A stretch of DNA of 64,000 bases from Hippophae tibetana (taxonomy: Eukaryota; Streptophyta; Magnoliopsida; Rosales; Elaeagnaceae): the NCBI GenBank assembly GCA_037013495.1, contig CM072808.1:14237319-14301318 (forward strand), written 5' to 3'. Below the pieces are notes generated by a model. The model was not told where the DNA came from and did not search any database. It was given only the letters and a program-made list of their open reading frames with translations. The translations under genes and the position numbers were made by a program. How positions within the stretch are numbered: position 1 is the stretch's first letter; every line of letters starts with the position of its first letter. Positions 1 through 12,400 of the stretch are shown in pieces.

Positions 1-1615
1 TTTCTCTTTATCTTTAATTTGCAGTTGTTACATTGAGGACAATGTAAGTTCTAGGTTGGGGGTGGTGAAAAGTTACCATGCTATATATAAAAAAAAAATT
101 ATCACAAAAATGTATTATTTCTTTAAATCAAATTTAAGTAAATAGTTAAGTCTTTGGTACTGTTAGATTAATTTTTGAAAACATATCATGAAATATTGTG
201 TAATTATTTTTGATAATTAGTTAGTTTTTGTCATAACTAGTATTTCTTGATAAAATGTGGAAATTATATTAAACCCAAAATCGGTGTTTATGAATTTTTT
301 AGTGGAGACTACCCTTGTGAGATATAATTTGAGCCTAATTTCTTTTATTCAGAGTGAAATATATATATTTTTTTTCTACTCCAAACACATTTCTTATTTA
401 TTCAAATTTTTAGATGATCTCTATAGGTATTAGCATTGAATGTATGAATTTTTTCTCATCTTAATAGAGTATCATATATTTTTTTTATTATTTTTGTTTA
501 GATTAAATGATTTGAGTAGAAATTGATAGTATATGCTTATATCTCATATATGCATGACTGCTACAAAAACAAAAAGACATATTTGGGGTTACCTAAACCA
601 AGATCAAACAGAAAAGCCACAAAATTAACCACTCACCAAAATCCAAAAAAATGTACAATCTGTACATGGGTTGACTCTCTAAAAAAAATACATATATTGA
701 AAAAAAAAATATCTTCAAAAAAAAAATATATATATATAGAGAGATAAAAAAATTATAGTATCATCTACATACTATGACCCACATTGCCTACAAAGTTGTG
801 AGTAAAGGCTAATTACAAAAGAAATATATAGGAAGTAATTCCCTAAAAAGTCATTGCAATTTCTTCATTTGTAAAAGCATATATCTTGAAATTCTTTCTT
901 AATGAGTTGGATTTATGCATGAAAATAATTTTTGTATATGATATCTTTATAATTTATACATTCGATTCCTTTCATGAGATCAATGTTAAAATAACACTTT
1001 GAGCCTTTATTCTTTATACATATGCGAACATATTAGTTCATTTCTATACATCAACTCTTTCGCATATAAATTAGTATGAGTGTTTGAACCCATAGGATTC
1101 AGTGCTTTGAGAGTATTGACTTGTGAGGAATAGAGTCGAAGCGAATTCTGATTCATGACACTGAAATTGGGTAAAATTAAATTGATACATTTTTGAAATG
1201 AAATATGAAAATGATTTTCGACTAATTATTGTAATAAAATCATGATTGTTTAAAGAGATTAAAATAACTTATGCTTGAGATTTTAATTATGATCTTAAAG
1301 GAGATTAAAAAGTATGAGATATTTTTGTGATATGTTGTGTTCTTTTTTTTTTAAATTAATTTTTGATTGTGTTGTAATTTTAATTTTTGATTTGATTGTT
1401 TTTATTTTTACATTTAGTTCAATGTTTGTGGGTATCATTACTGAAAACCCTCACGAGACTCAAACTCGTCCACTAGGGCAACCTAGGGGTTTAACGGCTT
1501 GTTGCATAGGTTAAATGCAACCGTTTCAATCCACGAAAGTGATTTAGGATAGTTTAATTTTTAGTTTTTATCACTTCTCTTGCTAAGGGACTAGCAAGAA
1601 GCTGGTTGGGGGTTG
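1..1615 (+). mobile_element. 3' internal region of a family A Ty3-type LTR retrotransposon
   Basis: This is non-coding, AT-rich sequence leading straight into an LTR. Two signatures place it. Near the start an 'attgaggacaatg' block is followed by a G-rich 'ggttgggggtgg' stretch, which is typical of the 3' untranslated region of Athila/Tat-lineage Ty3 elements. At 1601-1615 a purine-rich 'gctggttgggggttg' tract abuts the TGATGAG start of the LTR and would be the polypurine tract. No gag or pol coding is visible here, so the rest of the element and its 5' LTR lie left of the window. The lineage assignment is inferred from these signatures, not from protein domains. Confidence 0.7.
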
Positions 1616-1971
1616 TGATGAGTGCTCAAAAAGCACTAAAATAACCATGATTTTGTGCACATTAATTGATTAAAAATACATATATTTATATGTTTTATCA
1701 TATATTTATATAAATTTGTCTTTTTCGGAATCACGGGTATTTTTATTGTTTTTCAGGTATTTTGGCTTAAAAACGCAATTTAAATACTCAAACAGGAATA
1801 CTTGAAGCAATACATCACAAATATATTAATAAATAAGTGGGAAAAGGTCAACAAATATGGAAAAATTGGACAAAATGGGTCGAAAAGGTCAAAAATGTCA
1901 AAAAGACGAAAATCGCGCCGCCCGGCCGCCGCGCCCCACCGCCCAGCACCGCCCCAAGCAGCAGCGCGCGG

Positions 1972-2099
1972 CACTGTTCATCCGCGGGTACTGTTCATCC
2001 GTGGTACTGTTCATCCGCGCGTACTGTTCATCAGACTCGGCACTGTTCATACCCGGTACTGTGCAGCGCGGTACTGTTCATACCCGGTACTGTGCAGCC
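1972..2099. repeat. GC-rich minisatellite in the LTR (unit about 16 bp)
   Basis: About eight imperfect units built on 'gtactgttcatccg' or 'gtactgtgcag', lying just upstream of the LTR TATA box. The block stands out from AT-rich surroundings. The same place in the 51.4-kb LTR holds a different GC-rich sequence with only one 'cactgttca' unit, so this segment changes faster than the rest of the LTR. Confidence 0.85.
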
Positions 2100-2202
2100 A
2101 CCCCATGTCATGCTGACGTCATCAAATGACGTCAGCAATCAATAATACGCGTTTTTACATTTTTTTAACATTTTTTTCTCTACTTTTTCTCTCCATCCTC
2201 AC

Positions 2203-2211
2203 CTATAAATA
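2203..2211 (+). promoter_or_regulatory. TATA box of the family A LTR
   Basis: A 'ctataaata' motif followed by a CT-rich leader, conserved at the matching place (about 52076-52084) in the second full copy. It marks the likely transcription start of the element about 30 bp downstream. Confidence 0.6.
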
Positions 2212-3604
2212 CCCCTCTTCCCTTCACTTCAAACCACACTTCTCTCTTCTTTCTTTCTCTCATTTCTTAGTTTTTTGAGTTTTCCTTAGTTTCTTTCTTA
2301 GTTTCTAAGTTTTTCTTAGTTTCCTTCTTAGTTTTTAGTTCAATTCTCTTAGTTTTAGTGTTCTTCTCTTTTTGAGAGGAACTTGTAATGTTTTTGTAAT
2401 AATTTAGTTTTTGATTCAATAAATGGGAGTGCAAATTCCGCTTGGAGGTTTTCTAGCAACGGGAATAGCGTCGAAGTTCTGTAAGGATTTTATTTTCTTT
2501 ACAGTTATTTTTATGCTTTATTCTTACATGTTATATTTAATTTGTCTATGATTAAATTTAACTCTGCTAGCTGTTTATAAACATGATATAATAATAACGT
2601 TGTTATGCTTGCGAAATATTAAATAGGTGAAAATTTCTAAAATGAATTGATTTTGTTTTTATTCAAGATTTTATATTAAGAATGTTAGAGAGAAATATAT
2701 TATTTTTCATTACAAACTTAAAACTGAAAATTAGATTTTAAGGTTTAGTTATCCGGTCTAATTTAGAGTAGTGCTCTTTTATTTGTTGGTACAATCGCCC
2801 GGTAGTTAGAGTGAAACTCTATTTCAAAAGTTTTTATAAGAATTATTATGTGAAAATGTATTGACAACATGTTTTCAATAGTGGTTTTAAAACTTGAAAG
2901 TTAGTACTCGGATAATTAAATTCTTATGTTTAATTTGGACACCTTGAATAAAGTTTAAACTGTCTAACCCCACCAAAGGTGGCATTTAAATGGTTCATTT
3001 TCAATCTCTTAGAAAAAGGAATTAATTTAATTAAGCATATTAGTTATCAACCCCACCCATAGGTGTTAATTGATTTGTTTAGTTAACAAATAATATCTAA
3101 CCCTACCAAAGGTGGTATTTATATAAAAAAGAGAGAATCAATAAAATATCAATTTATATCTTTAATAACCTAGATAATATGAGCAAGCATAATTAATTTA
3201 GTTATTATATCCATAAATACTCCGCTAATATAAATGATAAAATTTGCATGAATATTTATTGAATCTGTATATATGTTTATTTTTAGATAATTATTTATTG
3301 AATTTGTATCTATGTTTATTTTTATGTTATTAGATTATATTTAATTAATCTGTATATATATGTTTATTTTATGTTATTAGATTAGGAACACAAAAACCAA
3401 ACTATCGTGACAGGATGTTTAGGATTTAATTTCGTTTTTAAAAGTTTGAATAATAAATTAAAAACCACATACATTCCTTCCTTAGATCGACCTTGGGAGT
3501 ATACTTATCATTTTCTTCGAAATGATTCGTGCACTTGCGAGAGTTTTATAAATGTTAAAACCAAAGTATTTACGAAGATCGGCGATGCCGGTTTTCGTTC
3601 ATCA

Positions 3605-4152
3605 CTAACCCTACCAAAGGTGGCATTTAAATGGTTCATTTTCAATCTCTTAGAAAAAAGAATTAATTTAATTAAGCAAATTAGTTATCAACCCCACCCA
3701 TAGGTGTTAATTGATTTGTTTAGTTAACAAAGAATATCTAACCCCACCAAAGTTGGTATTCATATAAAAAAAAGGGAGAATAAATAAATATCAATTCATA
3801 TCTTTAATAACCTATATAATATGAGCAAGCATAATTAACTTAGTTATTATATCCATAAATACTCCACCATTATAAATGATAAAATTTGCATAAATGTTTA
3901 TTGAATCTATGTTTATTTTTATGTATGTAGATTAAAACACAAAACCAAAAATATCGTGACACGATGTTTAGGATTTAATTTCGTTTTTAAAAGTTTGAAT
4001 AATAAATTAAAAACCACATACATTCCTTCCTTAGATCGACCTTGGGAGTATACTTATCATTTTCTTCGAAATGATTCGTGCACTTGTGAGAGTTTTATAA
4101 ATATAAAACCAAAGTATTGGCAAGAATCGGTGATGCCGGTTTTCGCTCATCA
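3605..4152 (+). repeat. Partial family A LTR in tandem with the preceding LTR
   Basis: About 548 bp that repeat the last quarter of the LTR (compare 2963-3604). It begins at the 'ctaaccc..accaaaggtgg' motif and ends again in CGCTCATCA. It follows the first LTR end with no spacer, so the LTR terminus is present twice in direct orientation. It could be a tandem duplication at the short shared 'ctaacc' motif or a remnant of a second insertion. The two ends differ at a number of bases, so the event is not very recent. Confidence 0.75.
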
Positions 4153-5510
4153 AAGAGCATCTCAGTGATGAAGATTTATTGAATCCTATTTCAATATTTC
4201 CATTTTTATATTTTATTATTTCCGTAAGCTCTGTATTCTGGACAGGTTCTCCCAACTTATTGGTCTATGGATTGTAATATTGGATCTAGACAAGTCTGTC
4301 TATAATAAAATGGTTTCTCCTTTATCAGAGTTATGGATATTCCTAATGTCCCAAGTGGACGTTATAATTTTATAATGAACTCTAAATAATAAGGCTACCG
4401 TTATTGTTCCAAGTAACACATTAGTATTATGAGTTTGGATTAGAAGTGTTAATGTTTTTAATAATTGAGGATCTCTTAAAGATACTACGATATTTGGGAA
4501 ACAGTTAAAGGATATTGGTCCTAAGCCTAAGCCTATTTCTACCGTACCTAATAGAGATTCCTTGAAAATTGTTAATCTAGCATCCTTTAAGACTACTAGT
4601 ATTGATGAACTTAACCTTAATCGGGTCAAAGGTCTTAATCCAATCTGGACTAAACTGAAATGAACATATTTGAAATTTTTATCAAAATGTTTTTGCAATG
4701 ATTATTTTGAAAGAAGTTGGATTGATTCCAAAGGTAATGAAAGTTGAAGATCTCTTTGTTCAGTTTTAATGATGTAATCAGTTTTAAAAAGATTCATCAT
4801 CTTTGTTTGATAAATTTGATTTTTACTGATCCTTGGAATCTTCCAACGATCAATAGATTTTTCAAAATTTTCAATAATAACTTCATTACTATTTGTAATA
4901 TAAGACTTCTTTGAAAAAGATAATGAAGTTTTGTTTAATAAAGGTGATGATGCTGAAAAGCTTTGTTTAGACATAATTAAGTTTAAAATTTAAATCTGTA
5001 AATAATATGGAAAATACTAATCACCAATATAATATGTATTGCATGGTAAATAAGATTCTTAACAAATAAATTGAAGTCTATTAATAACAAGCAAGATACT
5101 AAATATAAATCATGAAATTTGAGTTATTAAGTTAAATTAAATAAACAATACATGAAGTATTTAACATTTGAGTTCTTGTTCTATCTCTTATAAGAATACT
5201 TATAACTTATAACACTTACCTAAATAGAATTGGTCGTTTGCTAAACCACCGATACTTATAAGGTATTAATGCCCTGAACGCTTATCACTCGACTTAAGCG
5301 CGACTTACAACCCTTCACCTGGATCTGTGCATTACTGCAGCAACCTTACCACTTTTATTTAGAGTGAACAGTTAAGTCATACGTATTAGTATAAGCTAGT
5401 ATTGAAAAGGAGAGATGTGACTTATTTGAAGTCACAGAACAATACTAATGATTATTAACTACTGTATGTATTATCCAATTTAAGTTAACCCCTTGGCTCT
5501 AATATCATAA
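4153..5510 (-). mobile_element. Endogenous caulimovirid fossil: primer site, leader and movement protein
   Basis: A remnant of a plant pararetrovirus on the minus strand. A tRNA-Met-like primer site at 5493-5509 is followed by a roughly 500-base leader and then a coding remnant from 4974 down to about 4190. The translated pieces resemble caulimovirid movement proteins (30K superfamily): they include stretches such as 'VHFSLVQIGLRPL', 'DARLTIFKESLLGTVE' and 'GPISFNCFPNIVVSL'. The copy is truncated at the family A LTR on its left and lacks capsid, protease and polymerase. It is broken, with a few breaks visible, and looks old. Florendovirus-like is my best guess, since the second viral fragment in this window has the two-ORF layout of that group. 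Confidence 0.75.
5493..5509 (-). other. Degenerate tRNA-Met primer-binding site of the viral fossil
   Basis: On the minus strand the sequence reads TGATATTAGAGCCAA, two mismatches from the TGGTATCAGAGCCA site used by caulimovirids for minus-strand priming. Its place upstream of the leader and movement protein is the expected one. Confidence 0.6.
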
Positions 5511-5553
5511 TTGAATGCGATATATATATATATATATATCACATTCAATTATA
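5508..5553. repeat. (TA)n core in an inverted repeat
   Basis: A TA run of about 20 bp flanked by 'ataattgaatg' and its inverted copy, with one mismatch between the arms. The whole 46 bp is nearly palindromic. It lies at the outer edge of the viral fossil and just before the truncated acyltransferase. Confidence 0.8.
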
Positions 5554-5617
5554 AGGTATATGATTAATTATGCTAATAGAGTATGAAAATTCAAATTCAA
5601 GTTGAAAATTTAAATAT

Positions 5618-8328
5618 TCTGTTGAATGTAAAACAAAGGTGACAAAGTTAGGTTGTGGAAGCTACTCAATAGGAGCAAACCATTCAGTATTTGATGGACC
5701 AGCAGCTTATGAATTTCTAAAAGCATGGGCTTCAAATTTGGATATAATGAAAGAAAAGAAAGGTAGCTAGTCTAGAGCTGTTTAAACCTATATATGAGAG
5801 AGAGGCTTTGATGGTCGTTTAGAAAACTATGTCTCACAATAATAATCAAATAAAGACGATGGTAACTAGGTACTATTTATGCTGCAGCTATAGATCATCT
5901 TTATTAATTGATTATGAGAGCAGCCATTAATGATGAGAATCTTCTTAAAACTGGATCTTTGAATCACTACAAGAGCTTTGTTTTCAAGACTTTTCATCTA
6001 ACTTCTGATATGATTGAATCATGTTTAAAAAAGGTTTTAGTTTTAGATGAGAAGGGTAGTAGTGGCTTTTCATGTTCATCCTATGAATTTGTTGCAGCTC
6101 ACTTGTGGAAGGTAAATTATTATTAATTTCTTAAAGCAATTCACTATGTTTATCTTCCTTTATACTAAAGTATGGTTTATTAGTTTCTTCAAAAATGTTT
6201 AGGACGAGAAAGTGGGATAATTAACGTTATTGTAAAAAAAAAAAATGAAACTTATTTTGTTGATAGTGAATAAATTGCAACTCAGCTCACTTTTTTTTTA
6301 CTCACTTTTTAAAATTATTTCATCTCAAGTAATTTTGTTTTTAAAAATAAGTAAATTGAGTTAAATTTAGGTTACTGTGTTAAATTAGAGAAAATACACA
6401 CATGATAGAGTATCATTAAAAATCAATTAAAATTTTTTTCATTTTTTAAATTTGTTTTAAATATTTTTTTACACAAATCAATGTAGCTTTTTGAATTTTT
6501 TTTATTAAAAAACTTCATATAATATGATATTTTTTTAGCATGAGATTATTGTGTTAAAAATAATTTAATAAAAAGGACAAAAAATGAAAGGAATTAAAAT
6601 CCCAACAAAATGTTTCTTTTTATGTGAGTACTTTTCATATTATAAATTAAAAGAAAATTACTTATTTGTTTATTTTTAAAATCAAAATAACTTGGGATGA
6701 GTTTCTCAAAAAGAAAGTGATTAAAATAGTCAATTTTAAAAAAATGACTGAGAATACACTTCATCCATCCATTGTACTATAGAAATACATACTATTATTA
6801 TAGAAAAGAAAAAAGAGTATTACATCATTTTAGAAAAACAAAGATAGTACTATAGAAATTGAGAAAAAAAATGTTCACAAGGTTATTAAGTATATATGCT
6901 AAAGATAATTTATGCAATTGATAAGTCAATACCATATAAAAATTTATTTATTTGTTCTTATATTGTCACTTTTTTGTAACAAAATGATTAAAATATTAAA
7001 AAAAAATACTACAAAATGATTAAATTGTTATAATTGTCATTATAGGGTCCTAAGATTAGCCATCAAAACTTAATAACTTGATTTAATTGAAAAATTGTGA
7101 TGCACCAACTATCCAATTCGATTTTAATACATGATTTGGTCCAGTTCAATTTGTAAAAATTTAAAATAAGATCAGATTGTTTACACTCTTATATAAATAA
7201 TTTTAAAATTTAAGAATATAATGGTACGTGATTTAGTTACTAAATATAAGTATAATATTTTTTTAGTTTTTCTCTTCCAAGGTTTGAAATTTGAAAAGTA
7301 ACTTGTTTTATTGTTTTATTTGAATAAACAAATATAAAAATAATATTCAGCAGACAAGTTCTCAAACTTGTGTTTAATTATTGGTAAATATATTATTAAA
7401 TGGTTTATATTATATATATGAATTGAGCATGTGTTTTGTTGTTTAGTTTATTCTAAATAGTCTAAACCAAACCAAATTGAACTAGCTAGATTTTTATTGG
7501 TTCAATTATATTCTATTTGATACTTATAAATAATCTAGTTTGTTTTATCTAAAATATATAAAATTTAAACCGGATAAAAGCGTTCACTATCCCTAATTGG
7601 GTCTCAAATGGCATTAGCAATTTCAAAAATGAATCCATGAACATGTTGTTTTGAAACAAAGGAAAAAAAAGGAGGTGAATTAGTATATCATTTAAACAAG
7701 CGCACCCTACATTTATGAATTAGTATGGGTTAAACGTATGATAATAACGTTACAGAAATTTAACAAGTATTTTAAATAAATGTACCATGTTCTACCAATA
7801 ATATGTTATGGTTGCTGATGTTTTCCAAATCAGCAAGGACCAAGGCCTTAGGAATAAGGAAGGAGGCAATGGTGTGTTTGCAGTTTGCTGTGGACGTGAG
7901 GAACAAAGTGGTACATCCATTACCAAGTGATTATAGTGGCAATGCTTATGTACTTGCCTAGATCTATTGCATTAACAACTAGAGAATTGGAACAAGCTAC
8001 TCACAAAACCATAATTGAAAAGATAAGGGAATCCAAAAACAATGTGAACAATGAATATGTGAAATCCTACATAGAAGGACTTGAAGGATCTCAAATATCT
8101 CTTCCTCCATTGAAGGAGCTCACTCTAGTTTCCGATTGGGCACGAATGCTGTTTCATAAGATGAACTTCTTACAAGCAGAAGCAGCCTATGCAACTCTAT
8201 TGGTTCCTCCAATCCCACAAGTTGGTTGCCTTGTGCAAAACCCTAATGATAATAAGGCTATTGATGTTAGAATTGGTTTGCTTCCACAAGAAGCTTTTTC
8301 TCATTACTTTCTCAATATTAGTTGGTAA
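5618..8328 (+). pseudogene. BAHD-family acyltransferase pseudogene, 5'-truncated
   Basis: BAHD enzymes transfer acyl groups from CoA to alcohols or amines in plant secondary metabolism. The first exon remnant (5618-6111) begins at 'VTKLGCGSYSIG' and holds an HxxxD-type motif, HSVFD, followed by GPAAYEFLKAW. It continues with 'MRAAINDENLLKTGS' and 'SSYEFVAAHLWK'. An intron of about 1.7 kb (6112-7833) splits the gene at the usual BAHD position, and exon 2 (7834-8328) runs to 'GLLPQEAFSHYFLNISW' and a stop. The roughly 130 N-terminal residues before the HxxxD region are missing. Stops lie between the HxxxD block and 5908. The exon junction is one base out of frame, and there is a frame change near 7955. 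The DFGWG block reads NFLQA. The subfamily (HCT-like or brassinosteroid-related) cannot be fixed from this. Non-functional. Confidence 0.85.
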
Positions 8329-9493
8329 GTTAGTTGTCTTTTTTGGACCTATCTTTTATTTGATATGGTGAGGTTGAAAGACAGATAATTGTAATTTGTT
8401 CCTGGAAAGACCCATCATTAGAAAGTGATGGCATACATTATGATTTTGATTTTTCATGCTGAGTTATAGAGTAACTCATTATCTTATACATTACATATGG
8501 AATGTTGTTTGGTAGAGGCACGTAATATAACCTATTGGATTGCAATATAAATAATGTGGGAAAAAGCCTTATTAAGTGAACTTAAATTATAAAGCCATCC
8601 TTCTAATTACTTTACCCAGCCCTCTTCTAATTACAAGGCAAAAGAGTTCCAATTAATTTTTAGGAGACATTGAACTCCTATTTATATTTCATCAATGTCA
8701 TATTTATTTGCTTTTACTTCACAACAATTCCTTACTCAAATAAGAATACCAAGCTTCCATAAACTTCCATAAATTTATATTCCGACTCAAACCAATCTAC
8801 TTGATCTTACAAACTCTTCTTGAACTTTAATCTTAACCCACACATTATTTACAATTGTTTCCTCCACAAGGTCCTCTAAGTTCAAATATTTTATTTCTAG
8901 GAACACCCACTATCTAATTAGAGAATCGTTTGAAATTCATCAAATCCACATTTCACCAATAACCCTAAGAGAGCCATCGACTCTAATACCATTGGATAAA
9001 CCCAAAAACTCGCACGATTTCCACAAGTCAATGAACTCCCACTAATATTTTATACTCCCACAACTTTCCATAAGTCAATAAACTCCCACTAATATTATCA
9101 ATGTGACACCTATTTGTTTTACTTCCTTACATTATAATTGTCATATCCAATAATATTGTGCAACTTGATATACCATCTTAAGTTGAGATAAAATGACTGT
9201 TCTTAGTAATGCATCTTTTGAACAAAAAGAAAATCAATGTTTTTTTTTTAAATAAATATCATTAACAAAAAATAATGCAAAGTAAGCACATAGACAACAA
9301 CGAATGTCTCTTCATGAATTTGGAAGAGAAACAAACCTCATTATTTTTATGCAATTTCTCAGTTAATGGGGAGGAGCTACTAAAACATGATAATTAAAGA
9401 GGGGGAAAGAGTCCTACAGTCAAATGTTGTAAATTTACAAGTCGCAAATTAGAGAACTTTGCTGCAGAGATTTCATGCTAATAGATAGCAGAT
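8329..9493. other. Spacer between BAHD pseudogene and response regulator
   Basis: No gene seen. A tandem pair of about 47-bp units ('aagtcaat.aactcccactaatatt') lies at about 9018-9098. At 8972-8993 the minus strand has a weak match to a tRNA-Met primer site (TGGTATTAGAGTC), which might mark a decayed copia element, but no LTR or coding confirms it. The last few hundred bases are probably the 3' UTR of the response regulator. Confidence 0.4.
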
Positions 9494-12400
9494 TCACATT
9501 GATGTCCCAAGGGCATAAGGATCAAAATTTCCTTCCATCGATTTTGTCTTATCTTGCTCCTGCATCAACAAAATAATATTTAATAAAATCTAATCACCAG
9601 AAGAAAAAAAAAATACTGCCTTGAAAATTTTGTTAGGCAAACAAAGAACAATTTGGCCAATTGAGTACATAAATGTCAAATGAAAATGCGAAATAACACT
9701 TCCTAAATGATAATATAAATAATAAACTATTTTATCTAGGTTACAAGAATATCAACGAGGTAATCAAATTAACCATGCCAAGTAAAAGCTATAATTCTAA
9801 TGTTTTTTAAGCTCCGTAGAGCTATGTTACCTGGACACTTCATTTTTTCGTGATGTACAAGCAACATGATATATGTGTGTGGATACTTGGACAATCTAAT
9901 TTGGTAAAAATTTACAGAAAGTTGAGAGGTGTGTCCAACATCGAATAGGCATAAAAAAAATTTATGACTCTAAGTGTCCTAAAAGGATCTATGTAGCATA
10001 ACTGTAGAGAATGGAAAGGAGTACTAAAATGGTTGTGTGACACAATAAAAACTACCAGCAATTAGAGCAAAAACAAAGAAAACAGAACTACCAGCAAATT
10101 GAAGATACAACACAAACTATTCTTAAATTAGGAGAAAAGAAAATGTATCCAACATTTACTCAAGGATGCTGTTTTAAGGCCTGACAAAACTTGATAATGA
10201 TAACTCTATTATTGGCTGCTTGCAATGAGAGCAAGATGAGGTACACAATACACATACAGAGAAAGTAGATCAAAGACAAGGTGGTGGTGACGTGGTGTAT
10301 CAAAAGACAAAAGACTAACCACATTCTTTGGAATGCAAGTCCTTACATTTCAAACTATACCTTTAACTGCACAAGATCCATTAGAGCTTACCAGGGCAGT
10401 GTTATTTCAGTCAGATGTCTTAATCCTTTCTAGCAAGCACTATAGTCTAAGTAAAAAGAACATCAAGTGTAAATTTTTTGGATGCTTATCCTGTTGGACA
10501 CCTCCATTTTTCTCAATTTTCTGTAAATTTCTACTAAATTGAAATGTTCGAGTATACATACCTACTCATGTCAATAGTACATTAGACCATATGTCACTAA
10601 TGAGAATAAAACGTGTAAAAAAAGAAGAGATTTTGATAAATCAATCATGAATAATTTCAATTCAGACAAAAGATCATTGCTTATTATTATTGTGTGAACT
10701 CTTGTACTTGGATTTTCTTTCTTCTCCCTCATACTTCCATTATGCATAATACGGCAGATGTGCACAGGGTAAACCAAACATTTTTATTTCTTACAATAAA
10801 ATAAAAAGAAGTAAACAGAAAATATAGGAGAAGTTTAATAAATAATAAAATACGTCAAATAATTTAAACTCTATCCCTGCCTACCATTCCATTCCAAATT
10901 AACTTCATTAACAAAGTATAAAGTGTAATGACATTTTTGGTAAGTACTGGTAAAATTGATAAATATCAGAGGAAAAAGAGTTTCTTGTCTAGTTTCATAG
11001 GATCATTTTCTAATAAGCATAAAAACATTGATTATCCAAGCAAATTAATTCATCTAATGATAAACCATAGATACTAGACAAAAGTCACAATTTAAATGCA
11101 AAATATTACCAGAAAAAAATGTTAGGAGACATCATGATAGTTGAAGCATATGCTGCCAATTTTGTATTGGGGATCAATCCATGCTTTTAGGTGGATTGAT
11201 TCAGTTTCGAGCAATAAAATTCGAGAGCAATATTTTTGAGGGGATCGATCCAGCTGAGGCTATTTTCACAGGTTTAAGCAATTTTCAAGGATTTTGTTGC
11301 CTACGCCGTTTCTAACACTATATTTGGAAGGGGAAATGTCTAGGGAGTATAAATACTAATTTTAAACACACAAATAAGTAGTCACCAAAAATTAAACATG
11401 AGAGCAAAAGTACAAGATAAAATATTGTCATTCTTGTGAGTGATTGTGTGAGAGTTATCTTCTTCTTTTAGTTTGTTCTCTGTGGCTGTGGAATGGTGTG
11501 AGTGACCTCAAATTGAGAAAGTTGTGTCTGCCTATACTCTCTGATTTTAGTGAATTTGTTGTTGGGGACTTGGGTGTGGACAATGTATGCACTTATTCTC
11601 GCTTACAATTGTTGTGATTTAAGATGTTATGAAACAATAAATCAAGAAACAAATCAACGAAAATCAAATCCTAAAGTAAATCATGCAGAAACAGTAAATA
11701 AAAGATTAACCGAACAATTTAACGTGGTTTGATCAAGTTTGACATTACCTGCATCATGACATTAACCAAATCTTCCAAAGAGCCAAAGCTATTAGAAATG
11801 TTGCCGTGTAGCCTCTGTTGGTCAATGAGATAACCATGCTTCAGTCTCAGTGATGTCTCCATTGTTAATTTGCCAACCTCGTCATACTGCATGGTCAAGG
11901 GGTCTACATAATTTGCTTGTCCTATCGAATTGAAATCTACATTTTTGTGCAAGATGGAATTATTTGAATCGAGATGATGCTCCAAAGGACTCATCCCACG
12001 ATTAACTGGCATGAATGAGTTAACCGAGCTAGGCATGACATTTGAGCGGTAGGAGGAATCCTGCTTATCACTATTCCACCCTTGACCTAGGACATTATTG
12101 ATTGTTTGCCCAATATTACTGTTGACTGCAACTGCTTGGTTCTGTATATCCGTTCTTGAATTTGGATATTGTGTAGATACTGAGGTAATGGAAGATATGT
12201 CAAACTGATTGCTGCCGATTTGTGAGGCCATCATTGGCATAGTGCCTCTCAAGCTACTAGAATGTAGAGTAGTAGGCTGTTTGAAATGGTCATTGAATGA
12301 AACAGAATTTGATTGAAATGCAGATGATTGGGGAGAATTTGACCAATTGTCCGAACATCTTCCATGATCCAGCAAAGGAGAACAAAATTCTGATTTCACC

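Larger units (their letters stand above)
1616..3604 (+). mobile_element. Family A LTR, probably the 3' LTR of the element to its left
   Basis: A 1,989-bp LTR that starts TGATGAGTGCTC and ends CGTTCATCA. It matches the solo LTR at 51427-53485 along nearly its whole length except a GC-rich block in the first third. Visible parts are a GC-rich minisatellite at 1972-2099, a TATA box at 2203-2211, a pyrimidine-rich leader, an AATAAA-type signal near 2418, and a conserved terminal 200 bp. It directly follows a polypurine-like tract. The close match to the other copy suggests a fairly young family. It carries no real coding sequence. Confidence 0.85.

Noticed and set aside
3407-3703. A recurring open frame (MTGCLGFNFVFKSLNNKL...) also at 3956, 53288 and, inverted, 34927
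   Set aside because: It lies in the conserved end of the family A LTR each time. The repetition comes from the LTR copies, and there is no sign of selection on the protein.
8972-8993. tRNA-Met primer site suggesting a copia element on the minus strand
   Set aside because: Several mismatches, and no LTR or coding nearby. Kept only as a note in the spacer entry.
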